DNA from: Scylla paramamosain
Taxonomy: Eukaryota; Arthropoda; Malacostraca; Decapoda; Portunidae
Length of the DNA: 64,000 nucleotides
Reading direction: 5' to 3'
NCBI RefSeq assembly: GCF_035594125.1
Contig: NC_087168.1
Span: 7,494,650-7,558,649, forward strand
Shown: piece by piece, positions 52,361 through 64,000 of the stretch
How the letters are laid out: each line of letters starts with the position of its first letter
How positions within the stretch are numbered: the stretch's first letter is position 1
The notes under the pieces: model-generated
Told to the model about the DNA's origin: nothing
The model's database searches: none
The model's input: the letters and a program-made list of their open reading frames with translations, nothing else
Program-made: the position numbers and the translations under genes

Positions 52361-52447
52361 ATGATGGGTTCCTGCACCAATTGTCCTTCTTCAGTTGTCA
52401 CTTTGAAGAATGGTGTTCAAAATATGCTACAGTTTTATATACCAGAG
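52361..52447 (+). CDS. NFU1: NFU1 internal exon d: CxxC cluster-ligand exon
   Basis: The exon has 87 bases (29 codons, phase 0 at both ends). The acceptor is TTCTTTTCAG and the donor GTTAGT. It reads [20 protein letters not shown] followed by NMLQFYIPE. The C-T-N-C pair provides the thiolates that bind the bridging [4Fe-4S] cluster at the NFU1 dimer interface (family knowledge). The first two residues are MM, where LQ or LM is usual. The ATG codons here are internal, not a start. A piggyBac-like transposon begins 13 bases after the end of this exon. Confidence 0.95.
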
Positions 52448-52460
52448 GTTAGTTCATTAA

Positions 52461-53666
<1,206 letters not shown>

Positions 53667-54103
53667 TTAAAAATATTCAAATGATGATGACTTGGAATAT
53701 AATTTTTTATTTAGTTTCAATTTGTGTTAAATTTTTTTCATTTGCCTTACTAGCAGGTAATGCTCATATTACTTCCATTTTGGTAGCTTTCCATACACTC
53801 TTGTTCCTATTTTCATTGGAACCTGTTTCTAAAGCAACATATTATATAAGAAGGTAATTGTTGAATAATATTAAGAGAGCTGGTGACAGTACAGTCCTCT
53901 GAGTAACACCATTGTTAATAGGCTTAGAAGAAAAACTATGATCATCTACCACAGCAACAGTAGAGTGGTCAGAGAGGAAGTTACAGAGAGAATGATAGAG
54001 GCCATAGGAGGTTAGTTTGGAAATTAAAGGTTCTTGCCAGACTCTACCAAACATTTTTTTTTTTATTTGTTTAAGGTAACAGCAAAAGTTTCACCAAAAC
54101 TTT

Positions 54104-55803
54104 TTAGCTGCTGAATGCTGTACTGGAAGATACACACTCAGGCAGGCTTTCCAGCCACCTCAACAGCCAGCCGGACAGGCAGGCCTGTGTCACCCACACA
54201 GGTCCTGCCTCAAGGCAGTGCTTATCTTAGTGCTTAGCAAGACACCACAGAGTGAAGATCATGGCCTCTCCCATAGGTATGGGAGAGTTAGACTACTTGT
54301 GACTGCAGCCATTGCAGTGACCTACAAGTTATTGCAGAAGACCAAGAAAAGGAGAACGAGTAACTTCTTTCTATAATAATAATAATACAGTGGACCCTCG
54401 AATAACGAACATAATTGGTTCCATTGACGGGTTCGTTAAAGGAAAAGTTCGTTTTGCGATCTGGCAGCCTCACTATGCCGCACAACACTGTGTAAGCCCA
54501 TGCAGTTCTGAAAACAGAAAAACCATCCTTTAGAGGCAACAAAGTCACCCACTGCACTTGCACTCGTACCACATGCCTCTGCTCTCAGCTCATCATAGAT
54601 TTTTCTCGCCTTTTCACATATAAATGCCTCAGAAATTAAATCCCCTGCTCGTTGCCTTTCTCTTATCCACACCATTAACAAGTTTTCCATCTTATCTGTG
54701 ACACTGTTTCTTGTTTTCACCAACTTAGTGATGCCCTGTGGAGCTGTGGCAGCCTTAAATTTATCTTTGTCCTTGATGATGGTGCCAATGGTGCTCTTAT
54801 TATGATCATAAAGGTGACACAACTGGGTGATGGTTGCTCCTTCCTCATACTTCTTGATGATTTCTTTTTCATAGCAACTGTAATAAGCTGTCTCATCTTC
54901 TCCAACTTCTTCGTGCTATCCATGTTGCTGAATGCTGTCTTGCTCACAAAATGCTGCTAAACAAGCCTAAACAAGGAGCAAACACTAAGAGCAGCCTCTT
55001 GTTTATGCTTATGGGGCGAGGAACTGGAGCAGTGTTGCCAGGTCACTTTGTGCCAGTGTTGTCAGGTCTCTTTATGCCAATGTTGCCAGGTCTTGTTAAA
55101 CTATTTTCGCCAGTTCGTTATTGAGCTTTTAGTTCGTTTTGTAGGTTGCAATATTTCAGCTATTTCAGTTCGTTACCGAGGTTGTTCGCTGTTCAAACCG
55201 TTTGCTATTCAAGGGTCCACTGTAATAATAATAATAAAATAATAATTTCTTTCCATGTTTGATGAAGACATGAACTGCTCCTGAGCATGGAAGGCTGACA
55301 TTTTGCCTCATTCTGCATAATTTAAATGTAATGATATTTCAAGCATATCCTTTGAAAATTGGCAGCTAAATATTCTGGTGTGTCACCATAACTCCCATTT
55401 TTTGTGCCATTAGATATATAGATAAAGTAGACAAATATGTATATTTTTTTCCATATTTAATTATTAAAAAAAAAAAATCCTTTATATATCAAACCTTTTG
55501 TGTGTGGCAGACATGTTCACGGTAAGCTGCTGAATGCTATACTGGGAGATGTGGCCTCAAGGCCACCTCATGTGCCCATACACACTCAAACAGGCCTGAC
55601 AAAATGCTGGCAAGACGGACCCAAACTCTCAGCCACAGGTTCATGAGGTAGCCTTTCTGGCAGCCTGCAGGCAGCCTGCACAGGCTGCCTCAGCATGCCA
55701 TACACACTCAGTTTGGCCTGAACAGTCCTGGTTTGGGCAGGTGGCCGGACAAGTTGCTTGAGCATGTGTGGGTCCCTTTAAAGATGTGCCACTAGATATA
55801 TAT
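54104..55803. mobile_element. Composite block in LINE B9: possible Harbinger-type element plus Tigger
   Basis: Outer sequence with GC-rich palindromic words: GCAGGCCTGTGTCACCC ... GGTCCTGCC and GGCAGCCTGCAGGCAGCCTG. The word AGCTGCTGAATGCTGTACTG occurs at 54109 and, with one change, at 55526 in the same direction. The right end read backwards (GGGACCCACACATGCTCAAG) resembles Harbinger-type termini. A frame TAAIAVTYKLLQKTKKRR (54300-54355) resembles the start of such transposases. The class is uncertain. A Tigger element sits inside. Confidence 0.4.
54388..55222 (-). mobile_element. Tigger element, transposase N-terminal half, TA-flanked
   Basis: The left end is CAGTGGACCCTCGAATAACG and the right end read backwards is CAGTGGACCCTTGAATAGCA, with TA on both sides. 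The minus strand encodes MDSTKKLEKMRQLITVAMKK (54922 region), IIKKYEEGATITQLCHLYDH in a shifted frame, KSTIGTIIKDKDKFKAATAP, KMENLLMVWIRERQRAGDL and ASAVGDFVASKGWFFCFQNC (54530). This is the pair of DNA-binding domains (CENP-B/Tc5 type). The DDE domain is deleted. Confidence 0.9.
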
Positions 55804-56560
55804 ACCAAGATTCAGTAAGGAAGGCAAAATTACCAATAGAATGGTCACAATAGGATCCATAATGGCAACCAGATAGAAGGTTGTCCAGTGATAAGTGCAT
55901 AAGAATCTTCCTATTGAGGATAGATTAAAAACTTTAGAAAGACAGGAAATCAAAGCAGGAGGTTGATAGCTTGAAGAATAAGAATGATCACCTTTTTCAA
56001 GGACAGACTAAATGTAGGCAAGCTTTTTTGGAGGGTGGAAAAGTAGATGCTAATAGACTGAGTTGGAAGAGTTCAACTAGCTATGGTGTGCATATGGAAG
56101 GACAGTTACAGAGAATAATATGAGGGATCCTAAGTCCATAAGGCTGCAAAGCTTCTGAGGGTTAAGGATAGCTAGGGGGTGGTAAACATAATTAGGAAGA
56201 ATATTAATACAAGAAAACGGAAGAACACTCCTTAAAATATAAGAAAAGGGAAGAACACTCCCTAAATTATAAGGAAAGGGAAGAACACTCCCTGAATTAT
56301 CCAGGGTTACATTTTTAGCAAAGATCTAAAAGAGTTCAGCTTTGGAGACCAACAAGATGGAGAGAAAAATTCAGAAAAGTTGTCAGAGACATTTTTGCAT
56401 AGTTGCTAAAAGCTAGAAGCTGGATCTAGAAAGATTTGGGCATTTTCTATTGATGATGGAGTTTTGGACAGTTAAAAAACAGTTTTGGGATGTACAGTGT
56501 ATAAGTTTCAGAAGATAGAAGGCTTTGATATCATTTATTAGCAACCCCTTAATCATACAT

Positions 56561-57597
56561 AGTTAAGGTCAAAATGTTTGGCACAATAAGACTCGCACCA
56601 AACATTTTGGCCAAAAACAGTTATGCCCCTGTAATACTGTGCAAAATAGGCCACAATGTATGGTGTGTGAGTTGTGGGTAGAGGAGTCTCTCAGCTTAAA
56701 GTCATTAGCAGTCAGTGGGCAGCTGCAGTGAGCAGAATTGTTTTGCGCATATCTGTGGTCACTCCTGGGATTTGCCTTTTGCACCACCCCTGTTTGTGGC
56801 CATAGAAAAGGCTTACACAATGACCTGGGTTTCTCATATCACGTTGCTCGCAAAAAAAACAATTGTCACCTTTAAGCAGAGGAAGAACAGGATTGCTTTT
56901 TGCCATAAATATCTGCATTGGGATGTGGAGAGGTGGCAAAAAGTTTTGTGGAGTGATGAGGCCATATTCACTGTGACTGGGAAACTTGATGCCAAAGTTT
57001 ATCGTCGCCGTGAAAGTGACCCTTACGACCAAAAGTTCACACAGGGGACTGTTAAGCATACTGATTCCTTAATGATCTGGGGCGCATTTGGATATATCAT
57101 GGTGTAAAGTCATTGGTGATACTACTTAGGAATGTTATGATGAATGCTGACAGATATTTGGAGTTACTGAATGATCATTTAGAAGATTGTTTTAAGAGTT
57201 GCAAAACAGAAGTTTTCATGCACGATGGGTGCACTGTGCCACACTATTAAAGCTTTTAAAGAGTGGTTTGATTTTGTGCAAGTGGATTATATAAAGGATT
57301 GGCCAGGAAATTCACCTGACTTAAACACAGGTTATGTGAGCAAGACACATCATCGCTCCCCAAGCTCAAAGCTGCCATCAAAGATATCTGGACTATTATC
57401 TACCCTCAGTGGCTATAACATCTTGCAGAGTCTGTCCTTAGGCACCTCTGAGACTGTATAAAGAAAAAATGATGCTCAATGAAGTACTACAGAGTCAATA
57501 TGTACTTGGTTTTGTTTATTAAGTGTGTTCAATGAGGGAATAAATGTTTTTCTCAATGCCACGACCCTATCACCCCCAAACATTTTGGTCTTGACTG
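56561..57597 (+). mobile_element. Tc1-like transposon with transposase remnant
   Basis: Ends AGTTAAGGTCAAAATGTTTG and (backwards) CAGTCAAGACCAAAATGTTT, flanked by TA. The plus-strand frame 56860-57107 reads KKTIVTFKQRKNRIAFCHKY, then VERWQKVLWSDEAIFTVTGK (first catalytic Asp), RRRESDPYDQKF and SLMIWGAFGY, then stops. Later frames give VFMHDGCTVPHY (second Asp) and DWPGNSPDLN (third block). The N-terminal helix-turn-helix is mostly missing. Related to the relic at 32.9-33.5 kb but better preserved. Excision restores the LINE B9 sequence. Confidence 0.88.
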
Positions 57598-58129
57598 TAT
57601 AATATGAGAACGGGCTGAGTTAAACCAAGATTTTGAATATTTATGGCAAGAAAATGAGTATGAAGTGTATGCCTCCATGCCAGACACAGTCACCTTTGTT
57701 ATATACTCATTATACAAAGATATGTCACCAACATATAAGTAATAATCATTCCATGGAAAATCAGAATAGTACCTCCTCAACTCCCTTTCCAATCAGCAGA
57801 GGCAAAATGTCAGAGGCACCTGTGCTTTGAAGGATGTGGAGGAGGCATTAGAATGATGGGAACAAGGTTTTGAGCCCAGTAGAGGACATATTGCCGAGAT
57901 GATTAGAGATATGAGTAGGTTGCTACACAAATTGTTCTCAGTCATGAAAGATAGCAAAGTTAAAGGCTAATTCACCAGGTTGCTCAGTGTGGAGAGAGGA
58001 AAGCCAAATTTGGTGAATGTTCAGGTCTCTATGAATGGGAGGTAAGTCAGGATGTTCTACACTTTGAAGTTAAATAGTCAAAGAATTTGCCATAGTTCCT
58101 ACATAAAAAAAATATTTTTTTTTTTATTT

Positions 58130-58260
58130 TTTGTACCCTGAACCTACCAGAGTTTCATTGTTTATTGTGTACCTACTGTGTGGGTTTCCTCTACCTACAC
58201 TAAGTACTTTGCATTTGCTGACATTAAACTGCATGATAAGGGAAAGGTCGTCAGTGAGGG
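58130..58260 (-). pseudogene. Short CR1-like LINE C-terminal fragment
   Basis: The minus strand reads LIMQFNVSKCKVLSVGRGNP then HSRYTINNETL. 'FNV.KCKVL..G..N....Y..N...L' is the block after the palm domain of CR1-group RTs, as in LINE A (FNVAKCKVMHIG). Only about 130 bases remain. Confidence 0.55.
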
Positions 58261-59300
58261 AGTTGTTTGGCAAGTCCATGATTCCTTACCATCATTGCCT
58301 CCTGCATCTGTGTAAATTTCACTATCTGTAGTCTCTGCATTTTCATGATCATTTTGACTCTCAATCTTACTGCATCTCTCTTTTTGATAGATTTAGTTTT
58401 ATTTCCTCTGCAAGGTTTTCCCTGAAAAATATGGAGCAAGGTTCTGCATTACAACACAAATAATTCACTGTGCACTACCACACTTTATATAGATAGTGTA
58501 TGCATTGCATATGGCAACACCATTTACACAATATCTGATAGAAAATGGAGATTATGTGCAGGCAGCCCGAGTCATGAGCTGAAAATGACAAATTATCTAA
58601 TGGCTGGCATATTCTAGGAAGCTCCAGTGATCCCAGTTCATTACTTTTTGTGAAGCTTATCCTCATCATTGACAAAAAATTGATCCATTTACACTAGGAA
58701 CTTTATTTTTAATTATTATTTTCTTTTTTTTAAGCATTTGTGCATCAGTGCAGTTTTGCATGAGGACATTTTGACACACACGTGCCTCTGGTGTGTGAGA
58801 GGGTTAATCAAATGCCACAACAGGTGGCACAAAGGAGACTGAGGAAGAACATACTGAGATTGAAGAGGTTAGGTTGTATATTAGCAGATCTTAACATAGC
58901 AACAGATTTTAACATCTTTGTATTAATAGGTGCTGACTTCTATTATGACTTAGTCATAATAGAAGTCACATAATAGTCATAATAGAAACCATAACCTCCC
59001 TTCCCCTCTGGATCACATTCATCCCATTCATGTTAGAGGTTATGCTCAAGCTAAACTCCTTCCCCCTCGTAAGGATGAAGCAAAGTCACATTTCTGCCCA
59101 TGGTCATCTTTTTTTCTCCCTTTAAGGCTGCAGCTAACTAGCCAAGTGTAGTGCTCTTTCTTGATATTACTCATTAAATTACATTAAGGATCAGTGTATG
59201 ATTAGCAATAAGGTATCTTCATAATTCTCGTATCATTATCTTCTTTGCTGTCATAATCATCATTTAAACTGCTTAAAGTATATTAATTTCTTCCTTTCAG
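58261..59300. other. Intron 4 end, nothing recognised
   Basis: AT-rich sequence. A small inverted repeat CTTCTATTATGACT / AGTCATAATAGAAG lies at about 58937-58967. The region ends in the acceptor of the last NFU1 exon. Confidence 0.5.
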
Positions 59301-59405
59301 GTTGTTGAGGTAGTAGAAGTTAAAGATGCAGCAGACAATCTAGTAGAAGAAGAATTCAAGAAAACAGAGGAAGGACTTAATTCAGAAAAAAGTAAAACAG
59401 AATGA
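59301..59405 (+). CDS. NFU1: NFU1 terminal coding exon e with stop codon
   Basis: This 105-base exon (34 codons plus TGA) follows acceptor CTTCCTTTCAG. It encodes VVEVVEVKDAADN, then an acidic and lysine-rich tail. It directly continues 'QFYIPE' of the CxxC exon as the usual 'PEV..V..V.D' ending. The tail EEEFKKTEEGLNSEKSKTE is variable in the family. A strong donor-like CAG/GTAAAT sits 10 bases after the stop (59416), so the 3' UTR may be spliced. Confidence 0.9.
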   Translation, partial: VVEVVEVKDAADNLVEEEFKKTEEGLNSEKSKTE

Positions 59406-59415
59406 ATACATTCAG

Positions 59416-59421
59416 GTAAAT
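59416..59421 (+). promoter_or_regulatory. Possible 3' UTR splice donor of NFU1
   Basis: CAG/GTAAAT, a good match to the animal donor consensus, occurs 10 bases after the stop codon. The acceptor and last exon are not identified, so this is only a candidate. Confidence 0.3.
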
Positions 59422-59454
59422 AATGTCACCCAAAGTTGTTATTAATGTGGACTA

Positions 59455-59760
59455 TTAATGTAGTGATGCAGTGGCTAGCATGCTTGACTACAAATCCATG
59501 AGTCCTGATTTGAATTTGGACACAGGTAGTGAGTGCATGGCTCACTCAGCTGTTCATTCTTCCTTTGAGTTGGTAGATAAAATGTGTACCTGAGAAAACT
59601 TAGTAAGGGTATATTTTGAAAACCTGGATATCACAGTGGCCCTATATTCCAGGGTAAGGGATATCATCCACCAGTGAGATGAAGATGAGTGCTGAGATCA
59701 CATGCAGCTATATTGTGTGCCCTTCCACCTTCACCTTTACTTTCACTACTCCATTGCATG
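59455..59760 (+). mobile_element. tRNA-derived SINE candidate
   Basis: GTGGCTAGCATGCTTGACTA looks like an A box, and TCCTGATTTGAATTTGG about 25 bases later looks like a B box. The body continues with ACCTGAGAAAACTTAGTAAGG and CACCTTTACTTTCACTACTC. It is not a functional tRNA. The 3' end is unclear. Confidence 0.45.
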
Positions 59761-60049
59761 GACTACTCAAACAAGTGACAATGTATAAAAACTGCAGAAA
59801 ATTTGATTGGGAAAACTTCAAACATTGATAACCTTGTTAATAACTATGGGGTTAACTTTATATTTAGTTATTTAAAAACTGAGCTCAAAAAAAAAAAGGA
59901 TCCAAGTTATGCATTTTAGTGACTGGATGAAAATTTATATGACCATTAGTATTAGCAAGCTACTAATTTTTCAGGTATTAGAAGCATTAATAGCCAAATT
60001 TGTTGCTTTTGCAGTATTAGCAATAGCATTTTTTCATGTTTTAGTAATG
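59761..60049. other. Spacer, nothing recognised
   Basis: AT-rich sequence only. Confidence 0.5.
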
Positions 60050-60063
60050 TAGCAGTAGCATTT

Positions 60064-60094
<31 letters not shown>

Positions 60095-60830
60095 TTTTAT
60101 TTTTATTTTATTTTTATTTTTTTACTTTGGTCAAGTGTAAAAAGAAAAAAAAATAAATACTAAAGGTGGCAGACCCTAAAGAGAACAGTCCAGAGATATA
60201 TCTAGAATTACAATAAGCATTTTGAAATCTCTCTTTAGAAAGAGTTTAAATCATAGGTAAGAGGAAATACAAAAATGGGCAGAGTTCCAGAGATAAGATG
60301 AAATGTTTTTAATTTCACTAATGAAGTCAGCATATGAAGTGTACTGTATTCATGGGTGGATAAGATCCCTTTACAGAGTTGGCAGCTGGGGGGCAGATGA
60401 GGAAAAATGGCAGAGACAGCTCAAAATGCCTAACATCATGGAAAGTTTCAATGAGCAAAAAGATGTCAAGTTTCCTGTTCAAAATATTAGTGGAGGATAT
60501 TCAGTGTAGTAGAGGAGGGGTACAGTTGAGTGTCATTGAACAAGAGAAACCCAGAAGTTTGTAATGAGTTGGTAGATAGAGGAATTGAGTTTTTGAGGCA
60601 CTGAACAACAGAATTTGCTCTTCCCCAATCAGAAAAATCTGAAGTCAAGCTCTCTCCATGAGTTATTTTAATTCTTGCAAAGTTGGATATCCGGAAAAAG
60701 GGTGGTATCATCAGTGTATGAGTAGATAAAACAATGAGTTAGGTTTAGATCAATCATGAATAATAGATTGTGGGTGACAGGGCAAAAGTTATAGAGAACA
60801 ATTGGATGGACCCCATATATTTCTTATGTA
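60050..60830 (-). mobile_element. LINE B copy 10, old, minus strand
   Basis: A TTTA tract (60061-60122) precedes the degraded 3' UTR and parts of the C-terminus: GRANSVVQCLKNSIPLSTNS (60630) and the plus-strand words TTTACAGAGTTGGCAGCTGG, GGCAGAGACAGCTCAAAATG and GTGTCATTGAA, matching other copies. Divergence and small deletions make it one of the oldest B copies here. Confidence 0.75.
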
Positions 60831-62195
60831 ATGGACATGACAAAGAAATACATAGGAGGAGCCAACTTCCCTGGAAGAGAACAGCTAGATACTAGAATGA
60901 ATGTGGCTAGAACAAAATCAGATAACAAGAATTAATTTATGATGACATCATCACCAACTGGGGACTATCACACACCTTATACCATGGCCTCCAAAATCCA
61001 AATATATCATAAGTAGTGTCATTGTATTTATTCCAAGGATTGTACCACTCATAACAAGCCCTAGAAATGCAGATAATCTAAAGATCTTTGCATATTTATG
61101 TCAGGTGGGAAAACCCTAAGAGCATGTAGCATCCCAGAGATCCCTCAGACAAGATTATCCTATTCTCCAGATGATCATTGCTTCTCATATTTAAACTTAC
61201 AGCCCAGTAGCAGTCACCTTTTATCCATGGAAATGCTCTATAATGTAAATCAGTGTTGCCACTGTGAATCCTCATCACCATTTGGGTAATATAAAAAATG
61301 GCCAAAGGAAAGTTGATTCCTAATTCATCTATCCTTGGATGGATATAGAAGAAAGAAAAGAAAAGATGGCATGAAGCCTGCTAGTGGAGACCAGTCGTCA
61401 TTTTTAGGAAATACCAACCACCACAGCACAAAATTCCATTATCACATAATATTGTTATAAAATAGGAGCATAATTGAGGCACCTAGAGCCAGAGTGATGT
61501 AAGCACTAAAAATAAAAAAAAGTAAAAAATGCCTTCAAAATTTTGCAAATATTAAATTGCAGTATCTCTTTAATGGATTGAGATAGAAAGTAATGATTGG
61601 TATCAAAATATTCAGTAATTTATGCCCTTTACAACTATGTAAAAGATATTACCAAGTTACAGGTAAATTACATTATTAAAAATAAATAGGTGACTTTTTT
61701 CTTTTAGTACAGTTTTGTTAAGGATATCACACAGCTACATTAAAATTGTATTTTGCACCAACACATTGTTTTTTCCTTTATTCTGTCAAGTTGTTTGTAT
61801 TTTCTAAGTACCATTAGGGGAATCACAACAATTAAAAAGTCTTTTTAGTGAACTTATTAATTTTATTAAGCAAAAACATAAGTAACATACATGTACTTCC
61901 TAAGATGAACAAAAATTAAGAGAATGATACAAGCTTACAAAAATGTAAGTGGAACAAACTGATAGAAAAGAACTAATAAACATTATATAAATATACTGGT
62001 ATAAAGGATAATAGAATGCAGTGGTAACTAATAAACATTATATAAATATACTGGTAAAAAGGATAATAGAAGGAAGTGGTACCTTAGTATATGTCCTTAA
62101 TCCATTCCCCATCCTTGGACTTGTACCTAACAGTACGTATACCAAACAAATTTTTCCCGTAAGAAATAAAGGGAAAATAATTAATCCATTTCCAC

Positions 62196-62200
<5 letters not shown>
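60831..62200. other. Downstream spacer with a 55-bp tandem duplication
   Basis: The unit CTAATAAACATTATATAAAT ... GGATAATAGAA ... GTGGTA is repeated twice at 61973-62027 and 62028-62082 with a few changes. Nothing else is recognised. Confidence 0.6.

Positions 62201-62268
<68 letters not shown>
62200..62268. repeat. (TA)n microsatellite
   Basis: About 68 bases of TA. Confidence 0.97.
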
Positions 62269-62272
<4 letters not shown>

Positions 62273-62566
62273 CCTGATGTTATTGGTATATTATACAGTA
62301 CATTGATAGGGTTATATAAAGTAATTTAAACACTGTTTAATACTAAAATGCATGATAAATATAGTCCAGTCGCGTATGATGCTGATTCGTAAGGCGCGAT
62401 TTCTTACGACGGTTTTAGAACCGCATGTTCAGATCACGCGGGTAAAATCATCCATGACGTGGTTCGTGGTTTCCCCTGGCCAAACAAGCGCAGAGCTGCC
62501 ATGTTGAAATTTCTTTTCTGAGGGGGGAAAATCTCATGGTGGCAGTTGGGTTGTTTTTTTGGGAGG

Positions 62567-62728
<162 letters not shown>

Positions 62729-63149
62729 CATTTTTGTTTTCAGTAATTTACAAATTATCCTCACTATCAGAATGGTCATATAGCTAAAATTTATAGATGT
62801 AGACAAGAAGAACGTTCGCAGCCGGCTGCCGTGGCTCTCGATCAATTCCAAGTCACAGTCATGCACTCCCTGACTGCTCCGCATCTTTTCCCGTCTATCT
62901 TTCCCTCTCCTCTGCTCCTTTTTTTCATGTAAAATGGATCTGGCCCAACTGTCTATTCTGGTAGGCAAAAAGGAAAGTGATCTGGCTAACTATCCTACTA
63001 AAATCTACAACAGCCAACTTCTGCACATTAGCCTACTGGCAAACTGGCTTTTGAAAATCTAAATTGGTGTTCCCAGAGCCTTTTCTTTCTTTTGTCTTTC
63101 TCGATGTCCAGTCTGAAAGGGAAGAAATCAGAGAGTGTATAAAGAAACT

Positions 63150-63180
<31 letters not shown>

Positions 63181-63423
63181 TCTTTGAAAGTGATTGGTCA
63201 CTACTAATCATTGCATTAATATGCGCGCCAAATAATATTTTTGTTGATTTCAGGTTGACAGGGAAAGTAAATGGTTGGGCGGGATTGGGCGGTTTTTTAG
63301 GCGGAATGTGGCGGCAGCGCGGCGGGTTTCCAGTACCGACCTGACAAGTAGGCTTCTAGTTACTCTACCTTCCCGGCCTTCATACAGCAAGAAGTTGGCT
63401 TGCTTACCATGCACGTGCAGCAT

Positions 63424-64000
63424 AATGGCTTTTAAGCCTGCTGGGAAACCCATGGGCAAGATTCACCCACTGACATACGAGCAGAAACATCAGGAGGATT
63501 GAGAGAGGAGAAAAGAAAGCTAGTGTTGCCAGGTTCTTCAACGTCACTGAGTCCAGCATTCGGACTGTCTACAAGAACAAGAAGACAATTAGTAAGCCTC
63601 TGAAGGCTTACGTGTCTGACAGAATCGATGGATGTTTGCAGTGCAAGGATGAGGCTCTTCTGTGGGCAGAAAAGTGGCTGCACAAGTTCGTGCTGCGCAG
63701 GGTAAGCAGGACAGACCTATTTTAAGGGAGACAGCAAGAAAATTTCAGTATTGCATGTCGATATCTTGGTCTGACCTCTGCCATGCCATTTCAAGCCAGC
63801 CTTGGATGGTTCCAACGTTTCCTGAAAAGGAAGGTCCTCAAGAATGTGCACCTAACCGGCGAACGTGCCTCTGCAGATGCTGACGCTGCTGCAGCCTTCC
63901 CTACTATTCTTCAGGAAGAAGTTAATGAAAAAGTATAAACGGGCTTCACGATATCTAACATGGATGAAACAGGGATGCTGTGGAAACGCTTGCCTTCTAC
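63424..64000 (+). pseudogene. Tigger/CENP-B-type transposase, partial and frameshifted
   Basis: The start MAFKPAGKPMGKIHPLTYEQ is followed by a stop, then VARFFNVTESSIRTVYKNKK (pogo-type helix-turn-helix, 63525), KPLKAYVSDRIDG and DEALLWAEKWLH, a stop, QASLGWFQRFLKRKVLKNVH then LTGERASADADAAAAFP (Tc5-type binding domain, 63795-63900), a stop, and FTISNMDETGMLWKRLPST at the edge. The last motif contains the first catalytic Asp of the DDE domain (NMDETG). At least two frameshifts and three stops show it is dead, but the divergence looks modest. Confidence 0.85.

Larger units (their letters stand above)
53850..58095 (-). mobile_element. LINE B copy 9, old, split by two insertions
   Basis: Minus-strand parts: near the 5' end the sequence matching 32100 of copy 4 (about 58095), LRRYYSDFPWNDYYLYVGDI (57780), MEAYTSYSFSCHKYSKSWFN (57690), RT pieces between 56500 and 55805, and FGRVWQEPLISKLTSYG then VTQRTVLSPALLILFNNYL (54030-53850). 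It is interrupted by a Tc1 element (56561-57597) and by a composite block (54104-55803). The two halves meet within about 20 bases of the expected site. It lacks the YADD block and 3' end. Confidence 0.82.

Noticed and set aside
52361..52366. ATGATG at the start of the NFU1 CxxC exon as a translation start
   Set aside because: It follows a good splice acceptor and continues the conserved protein from the previous exon in phase; an internal Met pair is the simpler reading.
52210..52452. 80-codon frame over the NFU1 CxxC exon (MSSETHLTNLNNQ...)
   Set aside because: It is in a different frame from the conserved NFU1 coding sequence and has no similarity that I recognise.

Overview
This window looks like nuclear DNA of an animal, most probably a decapod crustacean (perhaps a crab). 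The signs are an AT-rich, intron-rich background, very long AG/TC, AC/GT, AT and TCTG microsatellites, and a dense mixture of LINE, Tc1/mariner, Tigger, hAT, piggyBac and Gypsy remnants. The host lineage is an inference. Almost every long open frame is either microsatellite translation (SLSL, ERER, CVCV, YIYI) or a decayed retrotransposon.

The one host gene I can support is hidden between the long frames. Five short plus-strand exons (5779-5910, 35396-35513, 40233-40369, 52361-52447, 59301-59405) have proper AG/GT borders and compatible phases (0, 1, 0, 0). Joined, they read as the last 192 residues of NFU1, the mitochondrial iron-sulfur scaffold, including the CxxC cluster ligand motif and a stop codon. 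The 5' exons (targeting peptide and start of the Nfu N domain) lie before the window. The gene occupies at least 53.6 kb here, for under 600 coding bases.

Layout. 1-5.8 kb: a CR1-like LINE (A) with esterase, endonuclease and reverse transcriptase remnants, interrupted by a MITE and followed by a TC/TCTG block. Intron 1 (5.9-35.4 kb): mariner-type MITE, several copies of an abundant YADD LINE (B), a head-to-tail array of eight-plus fragments of a FADD LINE (C) at 18.5-27.2 kb, a minisatellite, and B4 with a 951-bp solo LTR inside it. Intron 2 (35.5-40.2 kb): a third RT family (D) and a head-to-head pair of B copies. Intron 3 (40.4-52.4 kb): a Tigger MITE, an inverted repeat of about 1.2 kb, B7, B8, and a four-level nest: Gypsy fragment, hAT, mariner-like element, Tigger MITE. 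Intron 4 (52.4-59.3 kb): a piggyBac element starting 13 bp past the splice donor, then one B element broken by a composite DNA-transposon block and by a Tc1 element. Downstream (59.4-64 kb): a tRNA-SINE candidate, an old B copy, microsatellites, and a CpG-rich Tigger/CENP-B-type transposase pseudogene running off the end.

No CRISPR, operon or bacterial signals are present. Transposon borders were assigned by eye from terminal repeats, target duplications and protein motifs. LINE borders are approximate, usually to within 10-50 bases.
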